A stretch of 43,257 nucleotides of DNA from Candidatus Fermentibacterota bacterium (lineage in GTDB: Bacteria > JAFGKV01), in NCBI GenBank assembly GCA_016928395.1, contig JAFGKV010000072.1:1-43257 (forward strand), given 5' to 3'. The notes beneath the pieces are model-generated. The model made no database searches. It had not been told where the DNA came from and saw only the letters and a list, made by a program, of their open reading frames with translations. Below, in pieces: positions 25,286-33,181 of this stretch (positions are counted from its first letter, which is position 1; each line of letters begins with the position of its first letter). Position numbers and translations under genes: made by a program.

Positions 25286-27052
25286 CTAGTTCTCGATCCG
25301 TGCGCGAATCATCCCAAGGCTGCTTTCCTCAACGATCACCCTGAGGTTGCCAAACGACACCCGGTTTATGTCGCGGGCCAGCGCCGAAGGATGGCCCTCA
25401 AAGCTGATCTCGAATCGTGCAAGCTCCCGTTCACGGGATCGCTGGATAACATTCTGCACGCCGTCAACCTTATCGCGGAGCACGCGTTCGATGACTGCAA
25501 GATCGGCCTGGCTTCTGATCCCCCTAACTTCAAATCCCACGATCCGCCGGCCGTAGACCTCCTCGCGGGCCACACGGAGCAGCTCCCGAGCCAGGCTTGG
25601 CCCCGCCGAATCACACATCTTCTGAATGGCCACGAGTCCCGACTGGAGCGCCTGAAGGTCTGCGCCAACGCCCCGGCCTTGCACGGTGCCGACCACCTGT
25701 CCGTTGTCGGCGCGCACGATCTGGAAGCTCCCCTCAGCGGTGCTCGACCGCATCTTGTCGATCCCGTAGGAACCGATTGCGCCCCCTCCAGACAGGGCAA
25801 CTCTGCCCATCACTACCAGGTCTCCTCCCTGGGTCAGCGCATAGGTCGTGAGGACCTCGCGCGGCAGGTCCGCAGTCTCAGCCTGGAGGGTTCTCCGGTA
25901 CTGGGCGACGTCGATGACGCGAAATCCCGCCTCGACAAGCATGCCCTGGAGCCGCACTTCCGTGTAGGTCGGTTCCCGGCCCCCGCCCGGGACCCCATAC
26001 TCGGCCCCGCCGGCATCCTCCTCCACCGCGACCATGACCCGGGGATGGGCCCACGCCGGCTGCAGCACGCCCAACGCAATCAGGTCATCCTCCAGCACTC
26101 CCTGGGCCACCTGTGCGGTGATCTCAACAACCAGTACGCCCGAGGAGTCGCTCTCACTGCTCACCGCGAAATCGCGTACATAGGCCCGGGCACGCGTCAG
26201 CACGTCGGCCTGGATGGTGGCGCCGTAGAAGAAGAGGCTGTCCGGCCCCATCATCCGCTCCGCTGCACGGCAGACCGCATCTCGGAGGGCATCCGCGGTC
26301 GCCGTATCGCGAGCGGCGCCGATCCCGACGCTGGCGTCATGCCTGCCCTCTGCCCGCACCATCCGCACCCTCGTAGCGCTTCGCAGGCGGGACTGTGCGT
26401 GTTCATGGGCCGCAGCCGCAACGGCGAACCCTGGTGCTATGCTCACGGCTTCGGCGAACTCCCGCAGCGCCATCTCGATGTCACCGGCATCTTCCAGACG
26501 TACACCCATGCTGTAGTGTGCGAATGCAGCCTCGGAGATGCCACTGTCCCGCGGTGCCTGCAGCTTCTTACCCAGCCGATTGGCGAAGGTAGCGGCGAGC
26601 GTGCCGATGAGATCAAGGAATTTTCCCGTCGTGCCGCTGACCGACTCGGCCTTGATCAGCCGGGTGGTCTCCGTCTCGACCATGCGGACATCGATGCGCA
26701 CCTTCTTTCCCATCACCATGTAGTTCCCCAACAGAAGATATCGGGCGCCCACGATTCGGCCGATCCGCCCGGCGGTGCCGTCATCTACCACGCCGCTGGC
26801 CCCAAGCCCGATCTCCTGAACAACCTGTGCTATCCTGGATCGTTCGACGATCTCAAGGCCTTCGACCATAGAGAGCTGAGTGGTGAGAGCGGCTGAGAAG
26901 CCCTGGCTTAGTGGTTCATACGTGGCTCGGTCTGTCAAGCTGTTGTTGAGGAAATCTAGGACTGCCACCGTGGCAGGAGGTTCCGCTGCGGCTACTTGCA
27001 TCCAGCACGCGGAGAGAATGGCTGCAAGGCGAAGGGCACGCGGCGGGTGCAT
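25286..27052 (-). CDS. CsgG-domain protein with FlgT/LPP20-like region, exported
   Basis: A 588-residue exported protein. After a signal peptide (about 1-23, ending VAAA) comes a CsgG-type domain (about 28-135: TVAVLDFLNNSLTDRATYEP, LEIVERSRIAQVVQEIGLGA, ARYLLLGNYMVMGKKVRID). A TPR-like helical pair (about 170-215) follows, then an LPP20/FlgT-like region (about 225-330: GRHDASVGIGAARDTATADA, ARAYVRDFAVSSESDSSGVL) and a second CsgG-like/FlgT middle part (PRVMVAVEEDAGG, GFRVIDVAQYRRTL, LVVMGRVALSGG). The start at 27052 is set by GGAGGTGCCC before ATG and the signal peptide. It is the first gene of the cluster and lies 49 bp downstream of a perfect palindrome. CsgG folds form outer-membrane secretion rings, but no curli subunit genes are nearby. 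Confidence 0.85.
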   Translation of the reverse strand: MHPPRALRLAAILSACWMQVAAAEPPATVAVLDFLNNSLTDRATYEPLSQGFSAALTTQLSMVEGLEIVERSRIAQVVQEIGLGASGVVDDGTAGRIGRIVGARYLLLGNYMVMGKKVRIDVRMVETETTRLIKAESVSGTTGKFLDLIGTLAATFANRLGKKLQAPRDSGISEAAFAHYSMGVRLEDAGDIEMALREFAEAVSIAPGFAVAAAAHEHAQSRLRSATRVRMVRAEGRHDASVGIGAARDTATADALRDAVCRAAERMMGPDSLFFYGATIQADVLTRARAYVRDFAVSSESDSSGVLVVEITAQVAQGVLEDDLIALGVLQPAWAHPRVMVAVEEDAGGAEYGVPGGGREPTYTEVRLQGMLVEAGFRVIDVAQYRRTLQAETADLPREVLTTYALTQGGDLVVMGRVALSGGGAIGSYGIDKMRSSTAEGSFQIVRADNGQVVGTVQGRGVGADLQALQSGLVAIQKMCDSAGPSLARELLRVAREEVYGRRIVGFEVRGIRSQADLAVIERVLRDKVDGVQNVIQRSRERELARFEISFEGHPSALARDINRVSFGNLRVIVEESSLGMIRARIEN

Positions 27053-27100
27053 GGGCACCTCCGATGCGAGGGGTAACACGTTCGCGCACACCTCGTGGCC

Positions 27101-27124
27101 CAGTATCCGCCCGGGCGGATACTG
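27101..27124. promoter_or_regulatory. perfect 24-bp palindrome, candidate operator
   Basis: CAGTATCCGCCC (27101-27112) is followed directly by its exact reverse complement (27113-27124), without a loop. It lies 49 bp upstream of the CsgG-FlgT-like start at 27052, inside the divergent region shared with the DUF6150-like gene. Its uninterrupted two-fold symmetry suits a dimeric repressor. As RNA it could also fold into a leader hairpin. A TTGACG at 27176-27171 might be the -35 of the leftward promoter, but I see no good -10. Confidence 0.6.
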
Positions 27125-27206
27125 AAGGCTAACTGACTCTGCCGCATAGCTTTGCGACGCCACACCGATCCGTCAAGCGTCTTTGATTCCGGGGGCAACA
27201 TCGCAA

Positions 27207-27242
27207 CCACGGAAAGCCGTGATTGCGCGGGCCCAGCAGGGG
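27207..27242 (+). promoter_or_regulatory. weak sigma70-like promoter for the DUF6150-like gene
   Basis: A rightward TTGCGC, an 18-bp spacer and TATGTT lie within GATTGCGCGGG and GCTATGTTGTAC, roughly 100 bp ahead of the ATG at 27347. Both boxes are imperfect. Confidence 0.3.
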
Positions 27243-27346
27243 TCGCTATGTTGTACAGATAGTTCGGATCCCACTCATGCCTGTGTCTGCGCGAGTCCGA
27301 AGTCCGAACGCGACGCTGTGAATTGAACCAATAGGGAGGGTATGTC

Positions 27347-27622
27347 ATGCCGAAACTGTACCGAACCGATGTCGCCTCCGAGGCCGATCTCAAAGTGTAT
27401 GTTACGGACATTCGCTCGGATGCTGACCTCTCGATCTATGAGACCGGGAGCTCCTGGGACGCGACCGAAAGCGGGGTCTGGTACTATACGGATATCCGCT
27501 CCGACGCCGAGAAGATTGTGTTCTTCACGGACATTCGCTCGGACGCCGACCTCGTGATCTACAAGACCGACTCACAATGGGATGCGGGCTGGGTCAACAA
27601 GGACAAGGCTGGATTGCTGTAA
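27347..27622 (+). CDS. small repeat protein, DUF6150-like
   Basis: A 91-residue protein with no signal peptide. It consists of four to five short beta-strand repeats of the form YxTDIRSDADLxIY (KVYVTDIRSDADLSIY, WYYTDIRSDAEKIVFF, TDIRSDADLVIY), interrupted by GSSWDATE and DSQWDAGW. This matches the DUF6150-type small proteins, whose function is unknown; the Asp-rich turns could bind metal. The DNA repeats too: ACGGACATTCGCTCGGA occurs at 27404 and 27527. AGGGAGGG lies six bases upstream of ATG 27347; a closer ATG at 27342 is out of frame. It stands alone, facing away from the CsgG cluster, and is followed by a strong hairpin. Confidence 0.8.
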   Translation: MPKLYRTDVASEADLKVYVTDIRSDADLSIYETGSSWDATESGVWYYTDIRSDAEKIVFFTDIRSDADLVIYKTDSQWDAGWVNKDKAGLL

Positions 27623-27648
27623 CTGATGAATAGCCTTATCCGCCGCCC

Positions 27649-27686
27649 TGTGCCTGATCCGGCCGTGTCCGCGCGGATCAGGCACA
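27649..27686 (+). terminator. perfect 12-bp hairpin after the DUF6150-like gene
   Basis: TGTGCCTGATCC (27649-27660) pairs perfectly with GGATCAGGCACA (27675-27686) across a 14-base loop. It lies 26 bp after the stop codon at 27622 and 44 bp before the MscS start. No T-run follows, so it may be a Rho-assisted terminator, an RNA stabiliser or a protein site. Confidence 0.55.
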
Positions 27687-27729
27687 TCGTGGGGGCACTG
27701 GCCCCGATGCCCCGTGCGAGCCGCTCTTG

Positions 27730-28647
27730 ATGAACGGGCTGCTTCGGTCAACCGGTTCGGATGGGGCGGTCGCAATCGGTTCCCTCGACCAGAGCAGGCT
27801 CCTGATCTCGCTCGTCACGGTGCTGCTGCTGTGGCTTCTGCGTTCTCTCATTCTCCGGGCAGTCCTTCGGCAAACCACCGAACCCAGGACACGCTATGCC
27901 TGGCAGAAGGTCTCAGGCTATGTCGCCGTTGCAGTCGGCTTGACCTTTCTCGCCTTGCTGTGGGTGGAGACATTCCGTTCGTTCGCCACCTTCGTGGGCA
28001 TTCTTGCCGCTGGTCTGGCGATTGCCCTCAGGGATCTCGTCGCCAACTTTGTCGGATGGCTGTTCATCATCTGGCGGCGTCCGTTCGGATTGGGGGATCG
28101 CATACAGATCGGCACGTTCCGCGGGGATGTCATCGATATCCGGCTGTTCCAGTTCACCATCCTGGAGATAGGCAACTGGGTCGAGGCAGATCAGAGCACT
28201 GGCCGGATAATCCATGTCCCCAACGGCATGATCATGAACGCCCCGCTGGCGAATTACAGCAAGGGGTTCAAGTACATCTGGAACGAATTGCCAGTTCTGG
28301 TCACCTTCGAGAGCAACTGGCAGGACGCCAAGAGGATCCTCCTACAGGTCGTCGAGGCCCACGCTGAACATCTCACCGAGGAGGCACGGCGCCAGGTGAT
28401 TGAGGCCAGCAGCCGTTTCATGATCTTTTACCCGAATCTTACCCCGATCGTGTACACATCGGTGAAGGACAGCGGCGTGCTCCTCACCATGCGCTACCTC
28501 TGCGATCCCAGACAACGCCGCAGCAGCGAACATGCGATCTGGGAGGATGTCCTTAAGGAGTTCGCGGGCAGGGGCGACATCGAGTTTGCCTATCCGACCT
28601 GGCGGGTCTTCGCCCCGGATCGCGAGGCGCCTCCTTCAAACCCCTGA
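27730..28647 (+). CDS. MscS-type mechanosensitive ion channel
   Basis: A 305-residue inner-membrane channel. Three hydrophobic segments (about 22-47, 60-80, 88-115) are followed by the MscS pore helix and beta domain: FVGILAAGLAIALRDLVANF, VGWLFIIWRRPFGLGDRIQI, then the RGDVIDIRLFQFTIL and VPNGMIMNAPLANYS segments typical of the family. The C-terminal alpha/beta region (about 200-300) forms the cytoplasmic cage. It releases solutes during hypo-osmotic shock. The start at 27730 is an ATG preceded by TTG; no strong ribosome binding site is visible, so the start is uncertain by a few codons. It converges with the acyl-CoA synthetase gene. Confidence 0.9.
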   Translation: MNGLLRSTGSDGAVAIGSLDQSRLLISLVTVLLLWLLRSLILRAVLRQTTEPRTRYAWQKVSGYVAVAVGLTFLALLWVETFRSFATFVGILAAGLAIALRDLVANFVGWLFIIWRRPFGLGDRIQIGTFRGDVIDIRLFQFTILEIGNWVEADQSTGRIIHVPNGMIMNAPLANYSKGFKYIWNELPVLVTFESNWQDAKRILLQVVEAHAEHLTEEARRQVIEASSRFMIFYPNLTPIVYTSVKDSGVLLTMRYLCDPRQRRSSEHAIWEDVLKEFAGRGDIEFAYPTWRVFAPDREAPPSNP

Positions 28648-28708
28648 CACGACGATACATAGAGACGTGGTGTGCCCGTGCCTCAGGCATCGGACCGAGT
28701 CTCGCCTG

Positions 28709-30610
28709 CTACTTCTGGAACATTCCCATGATGACGCGGCGGTATTTCTGCTGGATGACGTTTCGGCGTTTTTTAAGGGTATGGGTCAGTTCGTCGCCAA
28801 CCTTGAATTCCTCACATATCAACCGGAACTGCGAGATGCGCTCGAAGGTCTTGAACCCGTTGGCAGGTGAGATGAGATGCTTGACCTCATCCTGGAATAA
28901 CTCGATAACCTTGCGGTTGCCGATCATCTCATCCGGTGTCGTGGGGAAGCCCTTCTCTGGGGCGATCTTGGTCAGGGCATCGAAATCAGGCACCAAGATG
29001 GTCGCCAGGGCCCGCTGATCCTGCCCGACCACCACCGCTTGCGAGATGAACTGGCTTTCCTCCAGCTTGGCCTCAATGGGATAGGGCTCGACGTTTTCAC
29101 CACCCAGGAGCACGATGGTGTCTTTCGCCCTGCCCAGGAGCTGGATGTCGCCATGAACGGTCAGCCTCCCTATGTCGCCGGTGTTGAGCCACCCATCTTC
29201 GCTGAGCACTTCTGCGGTAGCCTCGGCGTTCTTGTGGTATCCCCGCATCACTTGGGGTCCTTTGACGAATACCAGGCCTTTGTGGCCTTGCAGCACCTGC
29301 TTGGACGGGTTCTCCAGGCTCCGGATCTCGACCTTGGTGAACGGTATGGGCGGGCCGACCGTTCGGAACATTGACTTGCGGGGGAGCCGCGCCGAGATCA
29401 CAGGTGACGTCTCGGTAAGACCATACCCCTCCACTATACGAAGCCCGACGGTATCAAAGAACTCATCAACATGCTGGGGCAAGGCGCCTCCGCCCGAGAT
29501 GGGGAGGATCATCCGGCCGCCCATTCTCCCACGAATTGTGGAGAAGACCTTGTGATTGGCGAAGCGGTAGAGGGGGGCCAGAGCGGTTACGACCAGCACA
29601 GCCTTGGCCAGGCGGAGGAACTGCGCCCAGGGTGGCAGCGGCGAGAATTGCGGGTCCCGACCCTCAATGACGCGCCATGACCGGCAGTACCACATGGAGA
29701 GCCGGAGCAGCGTGAAGAACAACCGTTGCTTGGACGCGGATTGCTGCCGCACATTGTTCAGGATCCCCTTGTACAGGCCTTCCCAGACGCGGGGCACGCT
29801 GGCAATGTAATGGGGCCGTAAGAGCTCAAAATCCCGCAGGAGGACCTGACGCAGTGGCTTGGAGTAGGCCAGGCTGACGCCGCTGGCCAGGATGATGTAC
29901 TCTACCGTGCGCTCGAACACATGCCAGGGAGGGAGGATGGAGAGGAAGATGTGCCCAGGCTTGATGCCGAAGTAGTCGGGCAAGACATCGACATTGTGCA
30001 TCACATTGGCATGGGTGAGCACCACGCCTTTGGGCACGCCGGTGGTGCCGGAGGTATAGATGATGGTTGCGACGTCGGCCGGTTTCACCTCGGCGGCGAA
30101 ATCCAGAAACTTTCGGGGGCTGATGGCCCGCTCTCTCCGACCGTTCTTCAACAGCACATCCAGTGGAATCGCATTCTCGGGGCCTCCGTGGTACTCCTCA
30201 TCCAGCACCACGATGGTCTTGAGATCCGGAAGCTCATCCCTGATCTTGAGCACCTTGGAGAGCACCGACGCATTTTCCACCACAACGACCTTGCACTCGG
30301 CGTGCTGGAGGATGTACGCCAGCTCCTGAACAGTGGTGTCGCTTCCTCGAGGCACGTCAGCGGCGCCGATGCCCAGGATCGCCAGATCTGTGAGAATCCA
30401 CTCGAGACGGTTGTCGCTGATGAGCCCGACATGATCGCCCGGCTGCACGCCGATGGACAGCAGACCGAACCCCAGGGCCTCGACATCCTCGCCGAACTGC
30501 CGGTACGTCAGGGAGGAGAATTCCTCCGCATCCTCCCGCACCATGAGAGCAGAGTATTTGGCGTGGGTTGTACAGGCGCCCAGGAACATTCCGATGATTG
30601 TACCTGCCAT
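28709..30610 (-). CDS. long-chain acyl-CoA synthetase (AMP-forming)
   Basis: A 633-residue ANL-superfamily enzyme that activates fatty acids to acyl-CoA through an acyl-adenylate. The motifs are clear: the P-loop-like TIIYTSGTTGVPKGVVLTHA (about 185-205), the adenylate-binding YGLTETSPVISA, and DGWLNTGDIGRL. The second motif region includes LGGENVEPYPIEAKLEES. The length of about 630 residues and the insert pattern (LFFTLLRLSMW, RGRMGGRMILPISGGGALP) fit the FadD15/FAA1-like long-chain group. No signal peptide or membrane helix is obvious. It has its own transcript, with the MscS gene converging on its 3' end (61 bp apart). The start at 30610 has only a weak upstream GACGGG. Confidence 0.9.
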   Translation of the reverse strand: MAGTIIGMFLGACTTHAKYSALMVREDAEEFSSLTYRQFGEDVEALGFGLLSIGVQPGDHVGLISDNRLEWILTDLAILGIGAADVPRGSDTTVQELAYILQHAECKVVVVENASVLSKVLKIRDELPDLKTIVVLDEEYHGGPENAIPLDVLLKNGRRERAISPRKFLDFAAEVKPADVATIIYTSGTTGVPKGVVLTHANVMHNVDVLPDYFGIKPGHIFLSILPPWHVFERTVEYIILASGVSLAYSKPLRQVLLRDFELLRPHYIASVPRVWEGLYKGILNNVRQQSASKQRLFFTLLRLSMWYCRSWRVIEGRDPQFSPLPPWAQFLRLAKAVLVVTALAPLYRFANHKVFSTIRGRMGGRMILPISGGGALPQHVDEFFDTVGLRIVEGYGLTETSPVISARLPRKSMFRTVGPPIPFTKVEIRSLENPSKQVLQGHKGLVFVKGPQVMRGYHKNAEATAEVLSEDGWLNTGDIGRLTVHGDIQLLGRAKDTIVLLGGENVEPYPIEAKLEESQFISQAVVVGQDQRALATILVPDFDALTKIAPEKGFPTTPDEMIGNRKVIELFQDEVKHLISPANGFKTFERISQFRLICEEFKVGDELTHTLKKRRNVIQQKYRRVIMGMFQK

Positions 30611-30996
30611 ATGCCCGTCACTTCAGGTTGTCTGCCACCCATCTCCATAATGTGCACCCCAGTGGTTGTGCGCAAGACCGCAATGGTGGACAGGACACAG
30701 GGAATGGCTCCGAGGGGTCAGAGTTTATTCGGGCCCCTGAGGGCGCACGCCGTCAGAGGCTTCGGGATTGAGAGCGTATGCGATGACGCTCTGCCGTCGT
30801 AGGGGCGACCGTCTCCCTTCGCCCGCAAGGGGCTCGGGGACGCCATCGCTCTCGAAGACGATCATCCGCCTATTCGACCAGGAGACAGATTGCGATGGCG
30901 AGTGCCGTGGCATCGCAGTACTGCCAACGCTCACGCACGCCGGGCGTGGCATGGTGGATGACTGGAGGATTGGATGACTCGACCGATGGAGGGGGT
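30611..30996. other. divergent intergenic region with a shared simple repeat
   Basis: There is no supported gene in 386 bp between the acyl-CoA synthetase start and the lytic transglycosylase start. At 30953-30966 it repeats the 14-mer GGTGGATGACTGGA seen at 9727-9740, followed by another GGATGACT at 30972-30979. I see no convincing promoter, although both flanking genes should start here. Confidence 0.55.
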
Positions 30997-33141
30997 ATGA
31001 GAAGAATGAGATCGGGGGTTCAGGGGTTGATCCTGCTGATAGCCGCCGAGGGCCTCCTGGGGCATGCAGCCGCGGCTGCCCGTGATGAGGTCCGACGCTG
31101 GCTATGGCTCGGCGCGCGGCCGGATATCTTTCTGGCAGCATCTTCACTCTTGCCGACCCACGATGACAGCGTGCTTATGGTCTCGGTTCATCTTGCCACC
31201 GGAGACAGTGCCGCCGCCATGGGGTGGCTTCCCGCCCGCACCGACACCTCCCTGCCCGCGTGGGAGATTCTGGAAGCGCGGCGGCTTCTGCTGCTTCGTG
31301 CTGCGGGGGTTCAGGCCGGTGCCCAGCTCATGGCCCTGTGGCGACGGTTCCCCGCGACATCCGTCGGCCGCCAGTGCGCCTTGGCGGCTTTGGAGGATGC
31401 GCCCGGCCTTGAGGCGGTCGATGCCGTACGAGAGCAGACGGGTCGTTGGCCGGCGACCTACCGGGCCCGGGCCTGGCGTCTCATCGCTGCCGGCTATGAC
31501 GGGGCGGGTATGCAGGACTCGGCGGCAGCCGCCCTGTGGAGAGTGGTGGATACGGAGGCGGCTCCCCACGCAGGGGTCGCGGCGGAAGACCTGGCTAGAA
31601 GAATCGAAACCAGATCGCTGACGCCATCACGACGGTCGACTCTGGCCACTGCCCTTCTGTCTGGCGGAAAGCCCCAGGCGGCTCTGAGTGTCTTGCCGGC
31701 CTCTCCCGCCACCGATGCCGAGCATCTGCTCAAGGCGCGGTGTCTCCTGGCCGCGGGTCGCCGCAGCGAGGGGGTGGCCGTTTTGGGCCGGCTTTCTCGG
31801 CGCGGCACGCCCATTGCCGCCGATGCCTTGTGGTATCTGGCCACCCACCAGAAGCGGGTTGACGACGACAGCCTGGCCGCAACGACGTACTATACGCTGG
31901 TTCAGAGGTTTCCGAGCCACGCCCGGGCGCAGGCAGCGGCGTGGGAAGCCGCGTGGGCCTTCGAGCGCACGGGTCAGCTTGAGAAGGCGGGGTCAGTCTA
32001 CCGTGAGGGGATTAGGCGATGGCCGAGGGGGTTCAATGCCGACAATAGCCGGTTCCGCTGGGGTCTGGTAGCCTGGCGGTCGGGTGACGTTCGCGGTGCT
32101 CTGCAGCGTTGGACCACCACGTGGCCCTACCTCCGGGACGAGCGGGCCAAGGCGGCCGTCGCCTATTGGCGGGGAAAGGGTGATTTCGCACACGGGCGCC
32201 TCGATGAGGCGCGCCAGTGGTGGCGAGCCGCAGAAGAGGCGGGACCAGGCTCATTCTACGGGCTACGGGCTCAGCGTCGCCTCAGGGCCGGCGACATGCG
32301 AACCCGCGCTCCTCTGGTCTCGCCGCGACCTCCCAGGAATCTTGGCACATGGCTGCGCACCTGGACTGCCGACACACTGGCCGTTGCCTCGTCCGCGATG
32401 ATACGGGCGCGCACCCTCTACGCTGTCGGCTTTGCGCAGGACGCGGCAGAGGAGCTCTCCAAAGCCCTGGACGCGGCAGGGCGGTCGCCCGGCGCCATTG
32501 CTTCCGTGCTGGAACAGGCGAAGGACTGGGGGAGCCCCGCTATCGTAGCGGTTGCCGCGTCGCGCCTTGGCGAACGGTATCGATCGGCCACGGGCCAGGA
32601 TCCCCCGCGATGGATGGACCGGCTCTGCCTACCGGTGCCATTCCGCGAGACGCTGCTGCCCATCGCGAGAGAAAGCGCCCTAGATCCGTCTCTGGTCTCG
32701 GCGCTCATCCGCAAGGAGAGCTTCTATGACCGATCTGCGGTGTCCCGCGCCGGGGCGGTTGGCCTCATGCAGCTCATGCCTCGTACCGCTGAGGAAACGG
32801 CCCGGCTCGCGCCGGGGCTGGATCCCGAACGACGAACCGAGGTCGAGACTAATCTCAGGCTAGGATGCCTGCACCTGCGCTGGGTGCTGGACAGACACGA
32901 CGGCAACGTGGTTCATGCGCTGGGTGCCTACAATGCGGGGCCGGACCCCCTTCGCCGCTGGATGAGGGACCTTCCCTCCGGTGACGAAGAGCTTTGGGTG
33001 GAGTGCATCACCTACGGCGAGACCAGGTACTACATCAAGACCGTGCTCGCCTTCGCCTGGCGCTATCGCGAGACATGGCCCGAACTGAGGGGGAGTAATC
33101 CTTTCGAATCACTCCGTGTCAAAGAGCTGCACGGTTCCTGA
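30997..33141 (+). CDS. Slt70-like soluble lytic murein transglycosylase
   Basis: A 714-residue exported enzyme that cleaves peptidoglycan glycan strands to 1,6-anhydro ends. After a signal peptide (about 1-26, ending HAAAAA) there is a long alpha-superhelical region with TPR-like repeats (about 40-540), as in the Slt70 doughnut domain. The catalytic SLT domain (about 555-700) follows, with IRKESFYD (catalytic Glu574), the GLMQLMPRTAEETARL segment and LGAYNAGPDPLRRW. The protein is somewhat longer than E. coli Slt. GGAGG lies upstream of ATG 30997; an ATG nine bases later (31006) is also possible. It leads an operon-like run with CotH, zf-HC2 and DUF4097 genes (next start 40 bp on). Confidence 0.92.
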   Translation: MRRMRSGVQGLILLIAAEGLLGHAAAAARDEVRRWLWLGARPDIFLAASSLLPTHDDSVLMVSVHLATGDSAAAMGWLPARTDTSLPAWEILEARRLLLLRAAGVQAGAQLMALWRRFPATSVGRQCALAALEDAPGLEAVDAVREQTGRWPATYRARAWRLIAAGYDGAGMQDSAAAALWRVVDTEAAPHAGVAAEDLARRIETRSLTPSRRSTLATALLSGGKPQAALSVLPASPATDAEHLLKARCLLAAGRRSEGVAVLGRLSRRGTPIAADALWYLATHQKRVDDDSLAATTYYTLVQRFPSHARAQAAAWEAAWAFERTGQLEKAGSVYREGIRRWPRGFNADNSRFRWGLVAWRSGDVRGALQRWTTTWPYLRDERAKAAVAYWRGKGDFAHGRLDEARQWWRAAEEAGPGSFYGLRAQRRLRAGDMRTRAPLVSPRPPRNLGTWLRTWTADTLAVASSAMIRARTLYAVGFAQDAAEELSKALDAAGRSPGAIASVLEQAKDWGSPAIVAVAASRLGERYRSATGQDPPRWMDRLCLPVPFRETLLPIARESALDPSLVSALIRKESFYDRSAVSRAGAVGLMQLMPRTAEETARLAPGLDPERRTEVETNLRLGCLHLRWVLDRHDGNVVHALGAYNAGPDPLRRWMRDLPSGDEELWVECITYGETRYYIKTVLAFAWRYRETWPELRGSNPFESLRVKELHGS

Positions 33142-33181
33142 TTGAACTAGCTCTACTCGGCACCCCAGCGTGAGGTTCCCC

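Noticed and set aside
25043-26896. Plus-strand open frame of 617 codons
   Set aside because: It crosses two well-supported minus-strand CsgG genes and their gap, and its product is His/Arg/Pro-rich without any recognisable domain.
16736-27052. Curli secretion operon
   Set aside because: CsgG folds are present, but no CsgA/B subunits, CsgE/F or chaperone are visible; CsgG-like domains also occur in unrelated envelope systems.
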